In this document: in pieces, positions 15,201 to 18,638 of the stretch
Position numbering within the stretch: position 1 is the stretch's first letter
How the letters are laid out: each line of letters starts with the position of its first letter
IMG/VR virus record: IMGVR_UViG_3300042310_000070
Span: 1 to 25,757 of that record
Source of the DNA: a virus
Length of the DNA: 25,757 nt
Direction: 5' to 3' (one strand)
The notes under the pieces: generated by a model
Told to the model about the DNA's origin: nothing
The model's database searches: none
What the model saw: only the letters and a program-made list of their open reading frames with translations
Program-made: the position numbers and the translations under genes

Positions 15201-17405
15201 GATGATATCAAAGCAATTCACCAAGGATTAGTCGATTCTAATATTCTAAGTAAAGTTGTTGCGGGATCTACTAAAAGTGCTGTAGGCTTAAATGGGTTCC
15301 AAATTCCTTCTAATGTTATGGCCAGTTTGCTTAAAGACGGCCAACTAGGTACAGGTAGTTGGGCATTAGAGAAAAACAGTGGAATGTACAATTACACTGA
15401 AGAAGCTGTAGCAAATGGTACAAAGATGCGTGAGACTGTCTTAGGTCTTACTAGTGCTGCAGGTGATCTCGTAACAGAGAGAATTCCTACAGATAAGCCT
15501 ATGTTAGAGTTGAATAAAGCAGGCAAGTGGGAATTACCAAAAATAAAAGTACCAGAAGCCACTAATACCCGATTGGCAGCTAAATTAGTTTCAAATGTAG
15601 CTTCTGGAAAATCCAAAGTCAGTGATTGGATGTCACCAAAAACTCCTAAAGTTACATCAACTACTCCATATATGACTTTTGATCTTTTAAGTAAGAATGC
15701 CGGTCCTAAGCCTGCCTCTGATCCTTTTGCGCATATTAAAGATTTATTATCGGTAAAAGGTGTCAAGAAGTTCGGATCAGATAGTATGAAGATGGCGTCC
15801 TACTTGGCTGATAAATTATACAGGGGTGGTGTTGATACAGCTATTTCAATAAAAGATTTTTATACGAGTATGACTGCGGAGGGCTATATTGATGCAGGAA
15901 AGGTAGGTGCGTTACCTGATTTTAAACTACCAGATACGCTATTTGCTTTAGATAATGTTAAAACTAAATTCCCATTTGACGCAAAATTCTTGGGAGAACA
16001 ATTTGCGTCAGATGCTTGGGCAGGTTATACATTGCTAGGTAGTGCTGATAATCCTTATGGTTCGTCCTTTCCATTTCTATTAGATAAGAATGCGAGCCCT
16101 AAAGATGTTTCCGGAGCTAAGGCAAACTTGGATCAATTAGTTGCTTATGTAAAAGCCGGCGGTGCAATGACTTCCGAGCAGACATTAGGGGCTGATTGGA
16201 TTTTAGGCAAGTCTAACCTTGATATTAATAAACTTCGTCCGCCAACAATGTTAGATAAGGTAGGAAATTGGCTAATAAAACCTGCGGGTGCTGATGCTGG
16301 AGTCCCTCCTGTATTACAGGCATATGATACTTCAACTGCTGCAGGATTATCTCAATTCTACCCTAAAGTATTTTCAAACCCTGTTTTAGCAAAGCAGATA
16401 ACATCTGATCTTGCACCAGATAATACTTTGGATGAAAGTACAGTAACTTCGTTATTAGACAATATTGAATTTTCAAGTCTTTCAAAATCATTAAACGACA
16501 AGTTAGTAAGCGACTGGGGTAAAGATATGATAGCACCAATGCTATCAGGCGTAGAAGTAATAGATCAATCTACATACCCTAATCCTGAATTCGGTATTTG
16601 GGATCGTATGTTAAGCTGGGTAGGGTTATCTGATAAGCCTGAAATTTTAACAGCAGAACAACATGATGATTATGAAACTTTCAAAGGTTACAAACCATTA
16701 GCTATTTCTAAACCAGTAACACCTTCGTTATTTAATTTTGGAAATGATCCTATTACTAAAGTTCCAATGTTGTCTATAGGTTCTGGTAAGTTATTACAAG
16801 ATTGGGAAGCAGATGAAAATCCACTAATTACTCTTGCAAAAGATTCCCAAGGACAAAGTTTATCTTCTAATTGGGATGCGGGTTGGAAAAACGATTTTGG
16901 ATTTAGCGATAATCGGATGACAGATATTACTCCGATGGTTGAGGCAATATTCTCAGCATTTACCAATGACCCTGTTGGAACCATCGCATCTATTGTTACT
17001 CCAGCTGCTCAACAGACAGTGACAAGTTTGTTAACTGGATGGTTATTCAGCTCAGTTATGGGTATGGCTACAGGCGGTTTAGTAACAGGCCCTGGAACAA
17101 GTACTTCTGATTCAATTCCTACAATGTTATCCAATGGTGAATTTGTAATTAATGCGGCTGCAACTAGACAGAATAGAGCGTTACTTGAATCTATCAATTC
17201 AGGCCGTCCACTTTCATCTTTAGCGCCTTCTATCGGTGTTAAAGAATTTGATACAAATAAAAATTCAGTAGTTAATAATAACTCTACTGTAGTAAATTTA
17301 AATATAACAGGAGATATCTCTAATCAAACAAGATCTGAGATTCTTCAATTAATTCCAACAATAGCTCAAGGTGTTAATACATACAATAGAGCTAGAGCTT
17401 ACTAA
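3243..17405 (+). CDS. Giant tape measure protein with internal lytic transglycosylase domain
   Basis: A 4720-residue protein that sets tail length, occupies the tail lumen and is expected to leave first at infection. Seen in order: the tape-measure N-terminal domain at about 66-245 (ENKIALVVGR, ISGASAESARAAI, LRGEELNSVLEQ, LTSTTVFNAI); Lys/Phe-rich amphipathic helices to about 780; hydrophobic, probably membrane-active clusters at about 790-1450 (for example LIWPALILGLGLF, GIGIAAAGVLGVYLFG); long coiled-coil-like sequence to about 2440; a soluble lytic transglycosylase (SLT) domain at about 2467-2586 with probable catalytic Glu2488 in SVESDF, then GLTQLMPAT and ALAAYNAGPG; three GPGT-TSDS motifs at 2949, 3478 and 4611; Trp-rich repeats at about 3090-3393; and an unrecognised region at about 3520-4600. 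AGGA (3232-3235) lies 7 nt before the ATG. Lambda gpH is about 850 residues; only phages with extremely long tails reach this size. Confidence 0.93.
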   Translation: MSGIIIDVETRIDKAQKDLHALNSTVSGVASSVNGLVDNFKRATMAIGGMAAAGGSLAFIAHLSTGFTEIENKIALVVGRTNELSIAQAKLQDIADATRTSLEDSANVFSALGRSVSGMSVSQNAMMQATKTIQQSMAISGASAESARAAITQLGQGLASGTLRGEELNSVLEQAPRIAKAIADDLKVGTGELRNIAAAGKLTSTTVFNAILNQSKSINAEFGKMKPTLAQGGLALKEAMKSYLHDLDKGSGFSDAMASQMMNISAKLRLAGVDAFTVGMKLADGFNKAKNMLAPFVTAIISVVKALTKEIVFVTNLPVVQAQFQHLKSIVLSVFNAIRTDAKTIFDVGAMMHKFSALFLVGLLALKFQISRVGLWEALKTDLPKAAKFLGDQIKQLLTYKLIAGAISNFVDTANKALSKLFHFEFSFGSLAEVFDKAKIKFTGFLNFLKDFKDEVVTVFKESGIEDSFKLLMTAISAQFARFSSGLTFKDVVHKISASLKTLATNLPQIVDFVIILEKGFLTLIKAAIGLVFIIGKISVALEDTFVKSGASAKITQSVNVIKKAVLDIQSSIQEGTFVDLLKEKVSDFGSVAVDKFKDVKKSIADMFAASGVGEAFVASFKFVKQFMSELVNSFRGQSKGFDTVLNALTNFGDKAINIFKNIWDKVIGHSWWTDTIDSVISSSKSLWDNVKQGFELFKNNIISGYEVVYGKLDSIIAKHKDKLSTTFSNISLKIKEAPAKLASIDIKANIVDMKDSFVKFKDYIVKAMAGVIEDGYLKDVFISGLQLWIATAFLPTGLVTSAVILGLGYAFAQSSALLIDSIGRNFGDISLMRKFGMQLGAFFESAVEDFVKALPNLISAGVGFASGFLQGFLESIPVIGSAIKGLFSTADFWGLSGTLGFIGALLFGKDILRLVSYLGFFESQIESMLGVIARVGRFMGGSDGVISTLLFGNGRGVRTIAALFLIADYFNSFESIFMGSAVGHLIAQGGLLYLLFTGRAGLNAVLSPITFALSTISRGILQVISETRAGAALLRRTSVEELMSNTEAGAAARSRALRRTNAFATRTAINLPGNMAAMGSSISGWVSSAFTNPSYVLSRTLASMLFKIETFLIAAKAQFIRFGAWIGRFALGLTGRMLIWPALILGLGLFSGVVHAAEEDGKKAGSSFIHGVSVSIADGVMGIFDKIANALKELPNKIKSIWDDIDFRNTKGGFDWVGKLGLAIVVLVSFRKQIKALMVETSSALAVLRNTAMATSGPATMTGGVSSNFRGPSAIADSRPGMFANLRNRFFGTPTSPPAPFVPATMTGGVSALFRGSDINPAPAPFVPATMTGGVSSGFRGPDTTPRASAVGSAVNRGLSGIGSALTNKYVSGLAGVAAGTFIGAFVGNAGWGHAGAEIGAIIAIGLSSHLFAASAWIASKIGLMFSAAQLGLIGIGIAAAGVLGVYLFGEGDSINEKFGNVWKWMQRITGFTPKNMVATLGISAESKHFLTAQGVSPGYDLAAIERSRVPKALLKKLDNALEALDSTISDIEDSTGLGEDISQAQRQQIVDKAKQVKQFVSKAQVASNPVIDNFLNELVKAKQLDPNNAINRAQIATLQAALDFEYKTIKGFNEYSLDSFFQSAAERSAGELAHLAHMKHTQFSAQYQLANITPLELKIAQTYQSQRIAGADPELAAKIEKYVNFYISAASRNKKLSTSFLNEEKLKISELPLANYNEVIAAAKGTTADAINKQVQAQIKGTEHFAWGETMYKYPSVDSATMDQIANIILQLEQQQAIAIEANTAAANFKAEVAGLKTKFDAAGITFDPEKMFAKDKTSYDAVTALADEAKKLTESMSKTHDIVARNVYKLKLDGIQKVIDKNAELAALSGTRSQAAIAKIASELSMSDTMALASQLNTRPAEVLRGRLEDLSLAQTRLEQGRTPAPKYPMMQDIKLPVDITREKPLASGEQADLMRKELDKRRDAWTEESKKWNDAEAEYKKSVDKFAEEKFRIEQDLLDSLKSEGGNKIETLNEIAKLTGMDFFQLAIENGVEKAKQTLYTILDLKTEVDKAILGHDPEKVNKATKDYNLAKAMNAPYEQKNIFEKLSGIGMNVTPMELGLFNDDTLNKLSTGYKRIAEIDREFANKKDLTNKQIKDLYKEREGIVRQGEDAMALIQYSSYDKIKSALSDTGGMSTLSILGATKASIKSILGLDAAFKELKRDTKNPMNIDQFIEANKQAAMLERAMARVKLINASFEDKLSAVKEVFNTDISNLDFSRLSGNLGQILIDTAQRFKQALSEELATNGMSDTAKGILEGMDQLSKDGAYINFFASFREDMKESLTDGVSTAFDKVKNALPGLGLDFGQFQNLSSSKQAEYKAKALDVKTMNNLFTLPNLSQYQADIINKVGKGTPVQEMMKELEQTFSKEQAAKYAAVSKSPIEIPMNNLTESTNRNTAATDRLNETISGKGTKEAPTAFQSPIKTAADKYGVDPALLGALVSVESDFKNGLTSKAGAQGLTQLMPATQAKYGVTDPFNVQQNLDAGANYLKDLIDQQKNLSWALAAYNAGPGDQPLAGGGTKRAKRMATELPYAEKVLKRYAEMSQEGAVLPQVTALKGYESTLIPGTKPIDVSGVKPSGAAGIINTATVNAVEVMQKEIANPLQDLQTELSSGRSSIREILASKGQYDPAMLASLSNEQANKLLEGLKIKLGKESQLNRITAAGYDTTGLQKSILSDAEKEKGKIDAINMSISLTANRLNEADGFLKQMPNNITSFLEVYSGLNAETVAYMSEAQKSILKTMTLDALHLQKQIDDAKLLGQPTDEASSKLALLKDSIKEMGDAANASAIQAREAGKSFASGIQGGFKDAFKGLITGAGAGEKGGILGAFANKLKSAFIDNMANAMSDSMTKSLGLGAEGTLFKTAEGLGTKVFSLFESGINSITPNAMRSPSSGFLSFLGFAEGGQIAGPGTGTSDSMIAAVSNGEYIVNAKSTAKHLGLLDAINKGKIPKFAKGGFYGNNVTSAFSTIPATTGTVIEINGLDAPAAKLSKAGDDLLNSSSISKDVSSVWLDSITQMVTGGPDGGGITGTLVDVGAEVGKFFQDKSKWVWDGTINLYDKAKGLLNTAGNFVWDGVINVAGTIKDNLPSVSALVNWTGGGNVSVPGTVNTGSAPSVTATVSGWLDKAGNAIKDLNITGTLTDFKNTITAKFAGWYENGTTLINDAWQGVKGTLNISETAKTVSTKISEWYDAGGTLIGEGWKGVKGVISNIPSIDFSNMFTVDNMEAIGGAYVLKPFTYMSSALKNIDFNKYFSLEAIGKGFKAVLTPFTWIRDKVSAMDPGQYLTLDTVAAAGKNIIKPFTWLGAQVTKIPFSDYLSVQGIKEVGTTLLKPFEYIGAEINKVDWAGLFKFDPSKIFPNLSNDISGDIAEWFGNIDLPAFEPSKWANEIRSLGTVAFDFLTNLVKGIRIDSVASLFPQATGGLAGTGKDIPLSGLVKGPGTGTSDSIPVRLSNGEYVIPAKQTAEYADVLNQIRAGTFGKGLPGDLTIGDYAAGIKSGKYATKDNKGFFDALGKLKTYDANGNPTGHYWMPEYAPIMDSLGSAFTSGLPSNSSVNYGGKDYGIAAFNKLMMKGISGAGQLVRTALGKYSWDNTGEMSDWTPDISETPIAGTSQYTMEQLKYTFGKQGEAIGYSDIKPTDMTTKFILSDNGARQVPNLLNDDSNWFGTGILLPNDRSMSVEDMAAIRAHNYLNLRRFDSIADKQTGKGLLRVFNQNPKTKAFEPAKGSLGPWRTQSEVNKLVENSGYLGNTQFFDNTTVAQMDAVREASFPVISAYDEESQNTFKKFKPNLGTLGIFANTGASSFLNLNDSIDGYVWPSGMNNATALAKIGLQNKQYSELLAKSENPLSDAAVFWQNTKGSTHYEKELAKTSSVSGHSSINYWEDYFGQTALDLINKYHPDASNNYLGTAVQPKPNAQVQKILEATEKAFELPLKADGSPYSDDDIKAIHQGLVDSNILSKVVAGSTKSAVGLNGFQIPSNVMASLLKDGQLGTGSWALEKNSGMYNYTEEAVANGTKMRETVLGLTSAAGDLVTERIPTDKPMLELNKAGKWELPKIKVPEATNTRLAAKLVSNVASGKSKVSDWMSPKTPKVTSTTPYMTFDLLSKNAGPKPASDPFAHIKDLLSVKGVKKFGSDSMKMASYLADKLYRGGVDTAISIKDFYTSMTAEGYIDAGKVGALPDFKLPDTLFALDNVKTKFPFDAKFLGEQFASDAWAGYTLLGSADNPYGSSFPFLLDKNASPKDVSGAKANLDQLVAYVKAGGAMTSEQTLGADWILGKSNLDINKLRPPTMLDKVGNWLIKPAGADAGVPPVLQAYDTSTAAGLSQFYPKVFSNPVLAKQITSDLAPDNTLDESTVTSLLDNIEFSSLSKSLNDKLVSDWGKDMIAPMLSGVEVIDQSTYPNPEFGIWDRMLSWVGLSDKPEILTAEQHDDYETFKGYKPLAISKPVTPSLFNFGNDPITKVPMLSIGSGKLLQDWEADENPLITLAKDSQGQSLSSNWDAGWKNDFGFSDNRMTDITPMVEAIFSAFTNDPVGTIASIVTPAAQQTVTSLLTGWLFSSVMGMATGGLVTGPGTSTSDSIPTMLSNGEFVINAAATRQNRALLESINSGRPLSSLAPSIGVKEFDTNKNSVVNNNSTVVNLNITGDISNQTRSEILQLIPTIAQGVNTYNRARAY
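7017..7253 (+). repeat. In-frame tandem repeat inside the tape measure gene
   Basis: A 44-base sequence is repeated exactly at 7135-7178 and 7210-7253, a period of 75 nt (25 codons). Its 23-base core CCAGCTACAATGACTGGCGG(AGT) also occurs at 7017-7039. The repeated peptide is PATMTGGVS followed by FRG, at about residues 1259-1345 between hydrophobic segments. It is rich in Pro and Gly, so it is likely a flexible linker. DNA identity shows the last two copies arose recently. Confidence 0.85.
10641..11000 (+). other. Lytic transglycosylase (SLT) domain within the tape measure protein
   Basis: Residues about 2467-2586. The order AADKYGVDPALLGALVSVES, SKAGAQGLTQLMPAT, ALAAYNAGP and PYAEKVLKRY is the canonical SLT arrangement. 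Glu2488 (GAA at 10704-10706) is the expected catalytic acid of the VESDF motif. The family cleaves the MurNAc-GlcNAc bond of peptidoglycan, forming a 1,6-anhydro end. In a tape measure this suits local opening of the cell wall during DNA delivery. Confidence 0.9.
12087..12179 (+). other. GPGT-TSDS motif, copy 1 of 3 in the tape measure
   Basis: Residues 2949-2979 read GGQIAGPGTGTSDS, then a short variable part, then SNGEYIVNAKST. It is preceded by a hydrophobic FLSFLGFAEGG stretch. This motif is familiar near the C-terminus of many tape measure proteins of phages of Gram-negative bacteria. Confidence 0.85.
13032..13418 (+). repeat. Four-unit 32-residue repeat in the tape measure protein
   Basis: Residues 3264-3392 form four consecutive units of 33, 32, 32 and 32 residues. 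Each has a hydrophobic start (FTV, FSL, LTL, LSV), a central KPFTY / TPFTW / KPFTW / KPFEY box, and an end with an aromatic or leucine (NKY, GQY, SDY, AGL). DNA identity between units is low, so the repeat is old and kept at protein level. Two related Trp repeats, GWYENGTTLINDAWQGVKG at 3197 and EWYDAGGTLIGEGWKGVKG at 3232, lie just upstream with a 35-residue period. Confidence 0.85.
13674..13763 (+). other. GPGT-TSDS motif, copy 2 of 3 in the tape measure
   Basis: Residues 3478-3507 read GLVKGPGTGTSDSIP, then LSNGEYVIPAKQT. It lies 529 residues after copy 1 and closes the Trp-rich repeat region. Confidence 0.85.
17073..17165 (+). other. GPGT-TSDS motif, copy 3 of 3 in the tape measure
   Basis: Residues 4611-4641 read GGLVTGPGTSTSDSIP, then LSNGEFVINAAAT, 1133 residues after copy 2 and about 110 residues from the C-terminus. 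It is preceded by a hydrophobic helix (LLTGWLFSSVMGMA). This copy is in the position usual for the motif in tape measures. Confidence 0.85.
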
Positions 17406-17415
17406 GGAATATATT

Positions 17416-18063
17416 ATGGAATTCGGTATCCTAGATATTGATGGTTCTTTACTTGCTAAATTCACAACTCCATTAACTGTGAAAAGTAATCAACCAATAT
17501 TTGTCTCGGATACCCTTTCTCTGCAAAGAAAAGTTACAAAGAGATCTTCAAGTCATAGATGGGAAATAGATACTAATCTAGCTCCTTTAAAACTTGATGC
17601 GAATGATCTCTTTGCATTTATTGTAGAAAAAGGGTTATCGGAAACAGTTAAAATAAAAATGCCACAAAATTATGCAGTGGTGGTAAAATTAGAAAAAGAT
17701 GGATTAGGTAAACATACAGATAGGCTAGTAATAGATGACAATATTACTAATGGAAACTTAGGTACTAGTACAATTAAAGTAACAGGTACTCCTTATGAAA
17801 TACCAAGAGGTACATTTGTTTCTTTTACAGGCAGTAATCCTAAGATGTACATGACAACCTCTGAATCAACACCATCTGTTAATGGCGTATCTACTATTAA
17901 TATTTTCCCTGCATTAGTTTCAAATGTAACTGGAGAATATTTGAAATATAAAAATGTTGAAATGACATGTAAATTTGATACGTCAGTTGTAATAGGCATG
18001 ACATATAGTGATGGTGTTTTGATGGATAATGGTACTTTTAAACTATTGGAGCATTTAGTATGA
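17416..18063 (+). CDS. Distal-tail-like minor tail protein
   Basis: A 215-residue, mostly beta protein, the first gene after the tape measure, where distal tail proteins (Dit) or lambda gpM-like proteins are encoded. Seen: MEFGILDIDGSLL at the N-terminus, SLQRKVTKRSSSHRWEI near residues 35-51, a YEIPRGTFVSF strand, and a later NPKMYMTTSES strand followed by INIFPALVSNV. The latter resembles the 'F-x-G-x-x-K-x-Y...I-x-P-x-L' layout of tail and baseplate proteins. The ATG at 17416 is preferred over an in-frame ATG at 17371 inside the tape measure gene because AAGGA (17404-17408) lies 7 nt upstream. It overlaps the next gene by ATGA. The Dit assignment rests on position and general character. 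Confidence 0.62.
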   Translation: MEFGILDIDGSLLAKFTTPLTVKSNQPIFVSDTLSLQRKVTKRSSSHRWEIDTNLAPLKLDANDLFAFIVEKGLSETVKIKMPQNYAVVVKLEKDGLGKHTDRLVIDDNITNGNLGTSTIKVTGTPYEIPRGTFVSFTGSNPKMYMTTSESTPSVNGVSTINIFPALVSNVTGEYLKYKNVEMTCKFDTSVVIGMTYSDGVLMDNGTFKLLEHLV

Positions 18064-18638
18064 TATCTGCTACAAGTAATATACATGCTGCAGTATTGAG
18101 TAATGCACCGTCATCTATTTTATTGAGAATCTTAGATCCAACTGGTGATCAAATCCTGAGTACAACTACCGCACCTTTTGATGTTGTGTTCAAAGATAAT
18201 ACGTATTATTCAAATGCTATTTTAGTATCAACATCTCCTCCAAAATTTACAACTTTAATAGGAGGCGGCGATTACACGTTTGTAGTTACAGATCCTGATT
18301 TATTAGCTTTAGTGTCTTTTAATAATGGTCTTGTAGGTTATTCAGCAGAGGTTTACGTTGTGTACTTAGAGAACGATACACCAATAGATGATGAAGGCTA
18401 TTTAATATTTAAGGGTAAGATAAACTCTGTATCTCAAACAACTAAAACAGATGTAATAGGCGAGAATACATTAATATGCACTTGCTCTAGTCCATTATAT
18501 AGTTTAGATTATGAAAAGGGATTTTTATTATCTCATGAGAAAGTCTCTACAACTACATTAGGTGATGATTGCTGTATCAATATAGCATCAGATAAAAATA
18601 CTGGGAAGCTTAAATGGGGGTATGTCAATGGCCGATAG
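18060..18638 (+). CDS. Tail hub-like protein with four cysteines (gpL / DUF2163-like candidate)
   Basis: A 192-residue protein between the distal-tail-like and gpJ-like genes, the place of the tail hub. Seen: beta-rich N-terminal half with a TFVVTDPDLLALVSF stretch, YLIFKGKINSVSQTT near residues 114-128 and a C-terminal part holding all four cysteines: C140 and C142 in LICTCSS, C171 and C172 in TLGDDCCINIA. It ends in LKWG. Lambda gpL and the DUF2163 hub proteins of gene transfer agents also have a cysteine-bearing C-terminal domain in this position, and gpL binds an iron-sulfur cluster. The LGD-x-C element fits that group, but the CxC...CC spacing is not the usual one. Start overlaps the preceding stop as ATGA; end overlaps the next gene by 11 nt. 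Confidence 0.58.
   Translation: MISATSNIHAAVLSNAPSSILLRILDPTGDQILSTTTAPFDVVFKDNTYYSNAILVSTSPPKFTTLIGGGDYTFVVTDPDLLALVSFNNGLVGYSAEVYVVYLENDTPIDDEGYLIFKGKINSVSQTTKTDVIGENTLICTCSSPLYSLDYEKGFLLSHEKVSTTTLGDDCCINIASDKNTGKLKWGYVNGR
18616..18620 (+). promoter_or_regulatory. Ribosome binding site deciding the gpJ-like start
   Basis: GGGGG at 18616-18620 lies one base before an ATG at 18622 and seven bases before an in-frame ATG at 18628. Only the second spacing suits initiation, so the protein most likely starts MADSWF. Confidence 0.7.

Noticed and set aside
3243-17405. Tape measure split into two or more genes
   Set aside because: There is no stop in 14.2 kb. I saw no internal ATG with a strong ribosome site at a domain border, and codon use is uniform, so a single protein is the simplest reading.
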